A model generated the notes under the pieces. The model ran no database searches, had not been told where the DNA came from, and worked only from the letters and a program-made list of their open reading frames with translations. This document shows, piece by piece, positions 7,601 through 14,882 of a stretch of 32,466 nucleotides of DNA. A program made the position numbers and the translations under genes. Source of the DNA: Candidatus Kapaibacterium sp. (GTDB lineage: Bacteria > Bacteroidota > Ignavibacteria > Palsa-1295); the NCBI GenBank assembly GCA_025450975.1, contig JANWLI010000191.1:1-32466 (forward strand), given 5' to 3'. Position 1 is the stretch's first letter. Each line of letters starts with the position of its first letter.

Positions 7601-8894
7601 AGATGGCCACCTTCGGCCAGCCCATCTGCTTCCGCTGCTCCTTGATGCGCTTGAGGCCATCCTTGCCGCGCATACGGACGATCTCCTTATCGTCCCAGAA
7701 GATGGCGCCGTCTATGAGCTTGGGTTCGAGGGCTTTGAGCTTTGACTCGCGGAGCTTCTCGTCGGGCTCTGCTTTTGCGGCGGCGTAGCGTTTGGCTTCT
7801 TCGTTGGCATCAACTAAACGCTGAAACGTAAATCCACACTGCCGCGCAAGCTCGCGGAACATCGTGCGCGTCTTGTAGACGTCCTTCCAGATCTCCGGCA
7901 TCGGCGGATACATGCTCGGATCCTCGTTGAAGCAACTCATCGCCGCCCGCCATAAGCCCGGAGCAAAATGTACGGACAACGGATCGTAAGCGCCGCCCAT
8001 CACGTCGTGCGCAGCGTCGCCCAAATTTTCCCACGGACACGGAATTTCCCCCTGTAACTCGCTGAAATATTTAGCATTTAGATTTACACACACACTATCG
8101 AGATCGAACGACTGCGGATCGAAATCCGGACGCGACAAGACGATGGCACGCTGATCGGTCAGCACCGGAGTCTGCTCTATCACACGCACTTCCGGAATGA
8201 TGACAGGATCATTAACAACCAGATCCGGCTCGCCCTCATCGGAGATAACCGTATGCTCCACAAAAAGCCGCGGAGCATGTTTACCTTCCCGTACCCCGTC
8301 ACCCGTACCCCGCCCCCCGAGCTCCAATGCTTCCAGTTCTGCAGCTGCGCGTGCATTCTCATCGAGACGAAGCTCCTTTGCGATCGGCTCGATGTGGCGG
8401 GCGATCGCTGCGAGCTTGCCGACGCCGCCATGTTTGATCGTGCCGACTTCGGCGCTCGAATCGGCCTGGCTCCAGACAATAACCGTGATCTCATCTTCGG
8501 TAACGAGGCTGCGCAGGAAAAACAGAAGATCGGTCGCAAGCCGCGGAGTACACGAGGCGAATTCCCACGAATTGATGATGACGACCGAGGCCGAGCCGAT
8601 GTCGTCGCGGAGTTCGCGGCGGCGGCGGGCGAGCTGTCCGCGCGGCGCAGTCAGACAGCTAAAGCGCGGCATGAAGCCCGACGTGGCGTTCTTGCCAAGG
8701 ATCTCGCGCGCCCGCGCCATGAACGTCCACGCAGAGAACGCAGAGTTGATGTAATAGACGGATCGGTTCAGGTTGCGAAGCATCAGCGCCTGCTTAAGCG
8801 ACGCATCGAGATTGCGCTCGGCATGATCGCCCTGGAAGATAGTGACTTCGCGTTCGACAAACGACAGGAGTTTGTAGGTTAGGTTCTTATTCAT
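7599..8894 (-). CDS. Uncharacterised protein with a RecA-like fold lacking a P-loop
   Basis: I do not recognise a named family. The first 170 residues follow the layout of RecA/RadA-type ATPases: a strand and turn TIFQGDHAERNLDASLKQAL where RadA has GDPGSGKST, then SVYYINSAFSAWTFMARAREIL, and a later hydrophobic strand SVVIINSWEF followed by ITVIVWSQAD. The P-loop lysine and the Walker B acid are both absent, so ATP hydrolysis is unlikely. The middle (about 190-270) is charged and acidic, and the C-terminal 100 residues are helical and basic, ending MGWPKVAI. It is 431 residues, lies upstream of dnaX on the same strand, and could be a DNA-metabolism accessory protein. Codons near 8040-8095 carry a sequence block shared with 19021-19075. 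Confidence 0.65.
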   Translation of the reverse strand: MNKNLTYKLLSFVEREVTIFQGDHAERNLDASLKQALMLRNLNRSVYYINSAFSAWTFMARAREILGKNATSGFMPRFSCLTAPRGQLARRRRELRDDIGSASVVIINSWEFASCTPRLATDLLFFLRSLVTEDEITVIVWSQADSSAEVGTIKHGGVGKLAAIARHIEPIAKELRLDENARAAAELEALELGGRGTGDGVREGKHAPRLFVEHTVISDEGEPDLVVNDPVIIPEVRVIEQTPVLTDQRAIVLSRPDFDPQSFDLDSVCVNLNAKYFSELQGEIPCPWENLGDAAHDVMGGAYDPLSVHFAPGLWRAAMSCFNEDPSMYPPMPEIWKDVYKTRTMFRELARQCGFTFQRLVDANEEAKRYAAAKAEPDEKLRESKLKALEPKLIDGAIFWDDKEIVRMRGKDGLKRIKEQRKQMGWPKVAI

Positions 8895-8952
8895 AGTGGT
8901 TAGTGAGTTTTATGAGTTTGTGAGTTTAATGAGTTGATGCGGAGAGTTGATA

Positions 8953-8994
8953 CCCTACCTGCGAAGCAGGTAGGGGCACTGCATGCAGTGCCCC
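8953..8994. repeat. Two overlapping perfect hairpins
   Basis: The arms CCCTACCTGC (8953-8962) and GCAGGTAGGG (8966-8975) flank a three-base loop. The second element, 8973-8994, is a perfect 22-base palindrome whose arm is GGGGCACTGC. The two share three bases, so on RNA or single-stranded DNA only one can form fully at a time. There is no T-run after either, so they are not simple terminators. They look like a REP-type or mobile palindromic element. Confidence 0.8.
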
Positions 8995-9007
8995 ACCCGG
9001 GAGTTAT

Positions 9008-9089
9008 CTGAACTGGAATTTGTGAAATTCATGGAATTTTTGGAATTCTAATTTCACGAATTCCATCAATTCCATAAATTCCAGTTCAG
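9008..9089. repeat. Long imperfect inverted repeat built of ATGGAATT units
   Basis: Arms 9008-9047 and 9050-9089 can pair at 34 of 40 positions, and the outer 14 (CTGAACTGGAATTT) pair perfectly. Each arm is itself made of tandem GGAATT-containing units about 8-10 bases apart. The centre is almost loop-less, so the element would extrude as a cruciform or give a long hairpin RNA. Confidence 0.85.
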
Positions 9090-9453
9090 ACATCCCTGCC
9101 AGCAGCGCAAACGCCGATCAAGCTCCGCAGAGCCCAATACTATCGAAATGCCCGGATATGGAAATAATGACGAGTGTGGATCTCATCATGGTGTGGAGAA
9201 TTTACACGCCCTCCTCCCTGCCAGGGAAAAGGGCCGCGGATGTGGGTGAGCCCTATCGCACCGCCTTCAGAATGCCGCCCGGATTTTCGTTAGAATATCC
9301 AGACGAATTCACGGCTTTAAAACATCATAAATGCCATCGAAGTTCATGCCGCTTTGGAAAAATGTTTGAAATGTTGTTTTAAAATGGAGTACCGATAGAG
9401 TACCGGAATATTGAAATTTATATTTATTTTAGTAGGTTCATACCTTGAGAATA

Positions 9454-9807
9454 ATGTCGGACAAAACACAGAATTTTCTGGTCTCTGTTTTATATTTAGT
9501 GGTCCTTCCTTTGGTCCCATTTTTCGTTGAATTAATAAGTGAAGAGTTTATTGCATTGAGTTCGTATTTGCTTTTTTCATCAGTTTATATTATTGTTATT
9601 GGTACTGCTTCAAAAAATAAGGCTCTGTTTGCACTATGTTTAGTCGTGGCATTAATTCTATCAATGCTTAATGGTGTGAAAGATTATCAGACTACAAATA
9701 TTTTCCCTCTTTATTCTTCCCCAGTTTCATATTGCTTAATTATTATCGCGACTATGCATGTTATCGAAAGATGGAATCGTCATATTGAAAGCGGAGAACC
9801 ATTCTAA
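9454..9807 (+). CDS. Small membrane protein with four predicted TM segments
   Basis: The 117-residue product is nearly all hydrophobic, with segments at about residues 8-28 (FLVSVLYLVVLPLVPFFVELI), 31-51, 57-74 and 88-105, and a charged C-terminal end (HVIERWNRHIESGEP). ATG at 9454 is chosen over TTG at 9445 because it begins MSDKTQN just before the first TM segment. No family is recognised. Its stop overlaps the next ATG by one base (TAATG), so it is coupled to the coiled-coil protein and is the first gene of the OLD cassette. AT-rich codon use is like that of the other two genes and unlike the flanks. A role as a membrane partner or effector is inference. Confidence 0.75.
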   Translation: MSDKTQNFLVSVLYLVVLPLVPFFVELISEEFIALSSYLLFSSVYIIVIGTASKNKALFALCLVVALILSMLNGVKDYQTTNIFPLYSSPVSYCLIIIATMHVIERWNRHIESGEPF

Positions 9808-10220
9808 TGACATGGGATATACTTCCATATATTGCTATTAGTGCCTCTTCAATAGCACTAATCATTTCTGCATTAAGCTTGCAAAGAAAAATTGCATCTG
9901 ATAAGCACTTTGTTGAATTGCTAATGCGCGAGCGTGAAGAAGAATTAAGAAGACTCCATCAAGAATTCAATCAATTGGTGAAGTTGCGAACAGCGGGACA
10001 CAAAGCTGTACCTGAGAGTCAGGTCAATCTTTCAATAGGTAAACTCAATGAACTTCAAAGCTCTTTCATTAAGTTCTCTGAGGCTCTCAATAAAAACGAT
10101 CGACAATATGTTCTAAATTCTTTAAATCAAGAGAGTATCTATGGAAGGGTAAATTATTTAAACAAGATACTACATCTTTCCGGCTTTCCTGAGGACATAG
10201 TAGTTAAACAAAAGGATTAA
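9807..10220 (+). CDS. Membrane-anchored coiled-coil protein
   Basis: The 137-residue product has one hydrophobic N-terminal segment (about residues 5-25, ILPYIAISASSIALIISALS) and then a charged helical region with strong heptad character (about 30-75, including EREEELRRLHQEFNQLV), probably a cytosolic coiled coil. No enzymatic motif is present. It overlaps the upstream four-TM gene by one base and precedes the OLD-type gene by 21 bases. It is a reasonable candidate for the part that joins the membrane protein to the cytosolic ATPase-nuclease, but this is inferred from gene order only. Confidence 0.75.
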   Translation: MTWDILPYIAISASSIALIISALSLQRKIASDKHFVELLMREREEELRRLHQEFNQLVKLRTAGHKAVPESQVNLSIGKLNELQSSFIKFSEALNKNDRQYVLNSLNQESIYGRVNYLNKILHLSGFPEDIVVKQKD

Positions 10221-10241
10221 AAGAGACAGAGGTCATACATT

Positions 10242-12743
10242 ATGTTGCTAAAAACTGTATTCATACGATTTTATAAATCTTTCAATTTTGACTATATCGG
10301 AAGACTCGCGCGAACTCAATTTAAGGAATGGGACCGAATTGGGGAGAGAAAATATCCATTTGTAGAAGTACCTATAGAGAATGATATTACGGCAATTGTC
10401 GGTGCAAATGAATCAGGGAAAAGTCATCTGCTTAGTGCTGTAAAAGTTGGGTTGTTAAATCTCAAGACTCAATTAGAAGATGTATGCAGATATTCAGACT
10501 TCTTCAATGCAAAAGTCGGTCAGTCTAAGCTTCCGGATTTTGGGTATGAATTTTCACAATTAACCGATAGTGAGAAACTAAGGCTACAACAGATTTTAGG
10601 ACTGGAAAGCGATACTAGAATCGATAAGTTCTATTTTTTCAAATTCCTTCCTGAAGACCACAAAATTTACCTTAATGATGATCAGAGCATCTACAATATA
10701 GATGAAGCGCAGCTTAAAACTCTTTATACCATCCTACCTACGGTCTTCGAAATCAATTCGAAGATAGCACTTCCTGACAGTGTACCGTTATCTTACTTGA
10801 TTGACGAGCATAATGCACAAACGCCATCGTGGAAGAGGCTCGGAGCTTCTGGGAGAAATGATCTAGGCAATTTAATCGTTGAGAATGCTCCGCAATTTGC
10901 GACCCCAGAGGCCATCGCAAATAACAATCAGCACATTTTTAACTCTATATCCGCACGTCTAAACACACTCACTTTAGAGGAAGGCGACGTTGAAAAAACG
11001 AAGGAAAAATTAACGCAATATCAGCTGGCTGAAGCCCTCTTATATAAAATTGGCGACATAGACAAGAAGTATCTAACAGCTTTATATAAAGCATTGACGG
11101 AACGAAAGCAGGGCTTGGTTCAGGGGATACTCAATGAAATCAATCTCCGCTTGGAAGTAAGTTTGAACTTCCCTAAGTTCTGGGTCCAGGACAGAAATTT
11201 TCAATTAAGGGTTACAGTTCGAGACTACGAATTAGTTTTCACAATAAGAGATAGGACTAATACAGAATATACCTTTGCTGAACGGAGTCATGGACTTAAA
11301 TATTTTCTTAGCTACTACATTCAATATCTTGCTCATACGCCTTCTCATGCCGGTGATGAGATTCTTTTAATGGATGAGCCGGATGCGTATTTATCTTCTC
11401 AGGCGCAACAAGATCTTTTGAAAATCTTCGAAGGGTTTGCCCACCCTGCAACATTGGGCAATAAATCTGTGCAAGTAATATACGTAACACATTCTCCGTT
11501 CCTTATTGATAAGAATAACTCTCAACGTATTCGAGTGCTTGAGAAGGGGGCGCAAGATGAAGGCACTAGAGTGGTTTATGACTGTAGCCGCAATCATTAC
11601 GAACCGCTAAGATCAGCGGTCGGAATAATGGCAGGCGAAATGGTATTTATTGGTAATTGTAATTTATTAGTTGAAGGTGCATCAGATCAAATATATCTTT
11701 CCGGGGCTGCGCAGCAATTGACAAAAGATAGAATTAAAACTCCAATTGCTGAAAGGATTAATTCACAATACAACTTAGACTTAAATATTATCACCATTGT
11801 GCCATGTGGAGGCGCAGAGAATATACCTTATATGGTGTATCTGTCAAGAGGTCGTGATGTTGAACAACCAGCTATTATCGCACTGCTAGATAATGACGAT
11901 GAGGGTCTCAAGGCCCGTAGAAGACTTGCCAGGGCGATCTTAAAAGATAAAGGTCGCTTGTTACAAGCCAACTACCTCATAGGGATAGAGGATATTGAGC
12001 CCGACTTAAGCCTTGGACATAAATTGACGTGCATAGAGAGTTTAATCCCTCTGTCATTAGCTATATGCGCGGCGCACCTCTACTTTAGAGAATTATTTCC
12101 AGACCAGTCGTCACAACTCAGCGAACTGAACGCTAATGATTTGCACCTACTTGCAACTGAATCGGGCAGCGTACTTGAAGCCATTAATTTATGGATAGCT
12201 CAAAGAGGCTTAGACATTGAACTGTCCAAGATAGGCTTTGCACGATCCGTGATAGATCTTATAAAAACCGAAGAGAAGAAGGATGAGATATTTAATATTC
12301 TTGGCCTCGACGAAGGCACAAAGCAATTTAAAGAGAACATGCAGAAGTTAAATTTTAGGATTAATGAAGCTAGGAGAAAAGCTGAGGAGGAGAGGAATAA
12401 AGATCGGGTAAGCGGCAAAGTAAATAGACTTATTGATACGTTTGTTGATCATCATCAATCTGAAGTCACTAAAGAGGATCTTGAGCTGCTAATTGAGAGA
12501 ATACGGTTTAGTTTGGATGAGAGTTTAGAAAGTAGCCATATAGATTTTGTGCTCCAACAAATAGAGAGTACTCTCAAGTTGGGCGACAAGACTCTTCCAT
12601 TGATTGATGACACCATACAGTTGTACCGGCTGCTTGACATCGTGAAAAGCGCCGGCAAATTGGGCAGCCAAGATCGAGGTATACTCCAAGGGGGTGCTTT
12701 AAATGAAATCACAAAATTAATTACAGCACAGCCTGCTATATAG
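10242..12743 (+). CDS. OLD-family ATPase with TOPRIM nuclease domain
   Basis: An 833-residue ABC/SMC-like ATPase joined to a TOPRIM domain, as in OLD nucleases such as those of phage P2 and the GajA subunit of Gabija. Walker A is G54-ANESGKS-61, Walker B is LLMDE (375-379) in the sequence LLMDEPDAYL, and the switch histidine is H417 in VTHSPF. The TOPRIM domain shows E478 in LLVEGASDQ and DNDDEG from D550, the acidic residues that bind metal. Residues after about 620 are a helical extension with a charged stretch (RINEARRKAEEERNK). There is no neighbouring UvrD-like helicase or reverse transcriptase, so it is not a standard Gabija or an RT-linked OLD. It is the last gene of an AT-rich three-gene cassette with two small membrane proteins. 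AGAGG ahead of the ATG at 10242 can act as a ribosome-binding site. Confidence 0.9.
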   Translation: MLLKTVFIRFYKSFNFDYIGRLARTQFKEWDRIGERKYPFVEVPIENDITAIVGANESGKSHLLSAVKVGLLNLKTQLEDVCRYSDFFNAKVGQSKLPDFGYEFSQLTDSEKLRLQQILGLESDTRIDKFYFFKFLPEDHKIYLNDDQSIYNIDEAQLKTLYTILPTVFEINSKIALPDSVPLSYLIDEHNAQTPSWKRLGASGRNDLGNLIVENAPQFATPEAIANNNQHIFNSISARLNTLTLEEGDVEKTKEKLTQYQLAEALLYKIGDIDKKYLTALYKALTERKQGLVQGILNEINLRLEVSLNFPKFWVQDRNFQLRVTVRDYELVFTIRDRTNTEYTFAERSHGLKYFLSYYIQYLAHTPSHAGDEILLMDEPDAYLSSQAQQDLLKIFEGFAHPATLGNKSVQVIYVTHSPFLIDKNNSQRIRVLEKGAQDEGTRVVYDCSRNHYEPLRSAVGIMAGEMVFIGNCNLLVEGASDQIYLSGAAQQLTKDRIKTPIAERINSQYNLDLNIITIVPCGGAENIPYMVYLSRGRDVEQPAIIALLDNDDEGLKARRRLARAILKDKGRLLQANYLIGIEDIEPDLSLGHKLTCIESLIPLSLAICAAHLYFRELFPDQSSQLSELNANDLHLLATESGSVLEAINLWIAQRGLDIELSKIGFARSVIDLIKTEEKKDEIFNILGLDEGTKQFKENMQKLNFRINEARRKAEEERNKDRVSGKVNRLIDTFVDHHQSEVTKEDLELLIERIRFSLDESLESSHIDFVLQQIESTLKLGDKTLPLIDDTIQLYRLLDIVKSAGKLGSQDRGILQGGALNEITKLITAQPAI

Positions 12744-12793
12744 GTCACCCACTTTCGTTATTATGACAAAACTCCTCATTAACGAGTAGTTCG

Positions 12794-12958
12794 ATGAGTT
12801 ACAGGTTACTGATATTGATCGTTGTTGCAGGCTGCGCTCTTTATGTCGGTGTGGTGAGGGCACAGATTACTGGGGAGTCGCCTGCCTGCTTCTTCGAATC
12901 GTATACAGAGTCCCACTACCTCTCGCTTCAGCCTTCGTATAATCTCTTGCGGCGATAA
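12794..12958 (+). CDS. Possible 54-residue exported peptide
   Basis: ATG at 12794 opens a frame ending TAA at 12956-12958. The N-terminus MSYRLLILIVVAGCALYVG is a convincing signal sequence, with either a lipobox-like VAGC or cleavage after VVRA. The remaining residues are aromatic and polar with no family likeness. It lies in the same orientation between the OLD gene and the lipoprotein at 13026. It may be a genuine small secreted protein or the broken start of a longer gene. Confidence 0.4.
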   Translation: MSYRLLILIVVAGCALYVGVVRAQITGESPACFFESYTESHYLSLQPSYNLLRR

Positions 12959-13025
12959 TGATTTTACAACTGTATGTGCTTCGCGGCTACTCAGAATTCT
13001 TCAACGACTAAATGCTGATCTCTGT

Positions 13026-13544
13026 ATGAAGCTCGGTCTCCTCTTTAGCGTCCTCGTTCTTTTCTCGTGCTCCTCGGCTCGGCAGCAGTGGATGGGGGAA
13101 AGTACCGTCGACGACGATGCGTTCAGCCGCGAGCAAGCTGAGCGGATGCTGGGCGCACCTGTTGAGGATGCGGAGATCTTGCGCTCCTGGGGATGTCTGA
13201 CGTATGATAAGATCTGGCAATTCACTGGCGCACCCGATGCTGTGACGGGAAAGGCCGCACATATCATTGTCTTTGTCGAGAGCTCTCCGAATGCTGTTGC
13301 GAACGTGCCGGCGCGCTACGCAGAGGCGGCGCGGAGATCGGGGATGAAGGACTCCAATCATGTCGTAGGTGTTGGCGATGAGGCACATTTTCGCGAGTCG
13401 CAGTCAGAGCGTTGGCTCTCTGCGCGCAGGGGTATGTATACGATCGATCTGAAGCTCAGGGGAAGCAGTAGCGCAACGACGGCGGAGTTCTTGCGCGTGG
13501 CGGGCGAGGTGGTGGGTCGTCTGAACTTGGATTTGTCGGATTAA
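13026..13544 (+). CDS. Lipoprotein, first of two tandem paralogues
   Basis: The 172-residue product has a short lipoprotein signal (MKLGLLFSVLVLFSC, lipobox Cys15). The mature part shares its layout with the gene at 13787: FSxxxAExxLGxP near the N-terminus, a VTGK/VSGK turn in the middle, VGDEAxF and a final helix VxxKIVGK-like. The pattern resembles small secreted domains in which a single alpha/beta unit is repeated across paralogues, but no function is known. Codon use is GC-rich like the flanking genome, unlike the OLD island just upstream. Confidence 0.75.
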   Translation: MKLGLLFSVLVLFSCSSARQQWMGESTVDDDAFSREQAERMLGAPVEDAEILRSWGCLTYDKIWQFTGAPDAVTGKAAHIIVFVESSPNAVANVPARYAEAARRSGMKDSNHVVGVGDEAHFRESQSERWLSARRGMYTIDLKLRGSSSATTAEFLRVAGEVVGRLNLDLSD

Positions 13545-13584
13545 GGAGATTTGTCGGATGTGTGTATAGAGGCGGGGGAGGTAG

Positions 13585-13649
13585 GCGGTCGGGCGGTCAG
13601 ACGGTCAGACGGTCAGACGGTCGGGGGTCGGGGGTCGGGCGTTCGGGGT
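13585..13649. repeat. CGGTCAGA / GGTCGGG tandem short repeats
   Basis: GCGGTCAGAC-type units occur three times in a row, then GGTCGGG twice and GCGTTCGGGG. The CGTTCGGGG phrase also occurs at 17490-17522, 25353-25395 and 26910-26945, and in reverse complement at 17940-18000. Confidence 0.75.
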
Positions 13650-13709
13650 TTGTATAGCGGCAGGCTACAAGACATCTAGGGATCCTTCGCTTCGCTCAGG
13701 ATTGCGGCA

Positions 13710-13744
13710 TTGACTATCGACTATCAACTATCGACTATCGACTC
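13710..13744. repeat. GACTATC tandem repeat
   Basis: Units of TTGACTATCGACTATC follow each other four to five times with AAC/GAC variants. The same unit is found in reverse complement at 28078-28113 and in degenerate form at 19080-19112. Confidence 0.75.
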
Positions 13745-13786
13745 CCCCAAGTGAGATTTTTTAGCTCCTGAAGTGTTAGGAATATC

Positions 13787-14281
13787 ATGCATACCATCCT
13801 TTCAGTCCTGATAGTATTCTTGTTTACATGTGGCAGGCAGCAGGCGCCGGCTGTGGCTACGGGGGAGTTGTTTAGTCTTGCCGAAGCGGAGAAGATCCTT
13901 GGCGAACCGGCGACGCTCGGCAATAATACCGAAGGCTTCGACGGGCAGAGCGGCTTTCATAATATCGACTATACGGCCAAAGATACCGATCGCGTCAGCG
14001 GCAAGCTGGGGGCGATCTATCTGTTGATGCAGTCGTACAAGACCGAAGCTGGTGCGCAGGAGCGGTACACGACGATCAAGACGGCCAACGAGCCACATGG
14101 GATCGAGACGCTGACAGGTGTCGGCGACGAGGCGTACTTCCATACCGATAACGAGAACTTCCTCTTCATCATGGCGCGCAAAGGCGTGAAGGTCCTGACG
14201 ATGAAGGTGAACAAGGTCACAAGCAAGACGTCGGTCGACGCGTTCAACAAGGTCGCGCGGAAGATCGTCGGGAAGATGTGA
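13787..14281 (+). CDS. Lipoprotein, second of two tandem paralogues
   Basis: A 164-residue lipoprotein with signal MHTILSVLIVFLFTC (Cys15). It aligns with the gene at 13026 through ELFSLAEAEKILGEPA, RVSGKLGAIYLLMQS, TGVGDEAYF and a C-terminal VARKIVGKM. The two are separated by about 240 bases of short repeats. The degree of divergence suggests an old duplication. No catalytic residues are apparent and it may be a binding domain at the cell surface. Confidence 0.75.
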   Translation: MHTILSVLIVFLFTCGRQQAPAVATGELFSLAEAEKILGEPATLGNNTEGFDGQSGFHNIDYTAKDTDRVSGKLGAIYLLMQSYKTEAGAQERYTTIKTANEPHGIETLTGVGDEAYFHTDNENFLFIMARKGVKVLTMKVNKVTSKTSVDAFNKVARKIVGKM

Positions 14282-14283
14282 GT

Positions 14284-14320
14284 ATAGGCGGATAGACGGC
14301 TGGGCAGATAGGCGGATAGT
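14284..14320. repeat. Second copy of the GGCGGATAGAC repeat
   Basis: The phrase taggcggatagacggctggg followed by cagataggcggatag repeats the unit seen at 7561-7600. Confidence 0.6.
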
Positions 14321-14326
14321 TTATAA

Positions 14327-14334
14327 TAATTTTG
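14327..14334 (+). promoter_or_regulatory. TAATTTTG -7 box, probably giving a leaderless mRNA
   Basis: TAATTTTG fits the TAnnTTTG -7 consensus used by the Bacteroidetes primary sigma factor. Its last base is four bases before the ATG at 14339, so transcription would begin at or next to the start codon. There is no clear -33 box. Confidence 0.5.
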
Positions 14335-14338
14335 CAGG

Positions 14339-14794
14339 ATGAAGATAGTAGTTGTGTTGATGGCGATCGTGTGTATGGCCTGCTCGAAGGATAAGACGAA
14401 GGTCACGCCGAATGTGATCGAGGCGCCGGCCGCCAATGGGCTGGACTGTGAGAGTCAGCATAACGAGATGGATGCTGCGATCCGCCGGATGATCCCGGAG
14501 ATCGGGACGATCGGCGATGCCTATGTCGAGCGCGTCACCCAGGGAAAGGCTAAGCTCAATTTTTCGATCGAGCGGTGTGCGACGCCTAGTGCGCCGGATT
14601 CGATCACGCAGAATTACCATGTCCTTACCTATGGCTACGCAGTAGATGGCAAATCGACTCACTGGTACGGCTTTTACCTGCATAAGGACCTTGGGCGGAT
14701 GATCGTCTACGATATCCCTACGAGAATGCAGCTTCCGCTGGAGGAAATGCGTAAAACGCAGGAGTGGAAGATGCAGTGGGGAGTGAGGAAATAG
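14339..14794 (+). CDS. Lipoprotein of unknown function
   Basis: A 151-residue product with lipoprotein signal MKIVVVLMAIVCMAC (Cys15) followed by SKDKTK. The mature part contains short charged helices and a beta-rich middle (YGYAVDGKSTHWYGFYL). No family is recognised. It follows the two paralogous lipoproteins in the same orientation but shows no FSxxxAE motif, so it is probably not a third copy. Confidence 0.7.
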   Translation: MKIVVVLMAIVCMACSKDKTKVTPNVIEAPAANGLDCESQHNEMDAAIRRMIPEIGTIGDAYVERVTQGKAKLNFSIERCATPSAPDSITQNYHVLTYGYAVDGKSTHWYGFYLHKDLGRMIVYDIPTRMQLPLEEMRKTQEWKMQWGVRK

Positions 14795-14882
14795 CCTTGT
14801 TTAGAGGTGGAATAACCTTCGGGTCCCTTTTGTTAGACAGGCTCTCACTTATAGTAGACGCATCAGTGCTCCCTAGATATTC

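Larger units (their letters stand above)
8895..9453. other. Gene-free stretch with repeats and hairpins between two genes
   Basis: About 560 bases without a credible gene. From 8896 to 8940 GAGTTT is repeated four times in near-even phase. Two overlapping perfect inverted repeats lie at 8953-8994 and a long imperfect one at 9008-9089. From about 9100 to 9400 I see nothing more than a weak open frame (9158-9382) with no family likeness. Base composition turns AT-rich from about 9360, marking the edge of the OLD island. Confidence 0.7.

Noticed and set aside
9158..9382. A 74-codon plus-strand open frame (begins MEIMTSVDLIMVW)
   Set aside because: No family likeness, no ribosome-binding site, and composition changes inside it; it probably is spacer DNA.
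9454..12743. A standard Gabija system
   Set aside because: The OLD-type gene resembles GajA, but no UvrD-like helicase (GajB) follows; the partners are membrane proteins.
13585..13744. CRISPR array
   Set aside because: The units are 7-11 bases long, adjacent and variable; there are no constant repeats with unique spacers and no cas genes.
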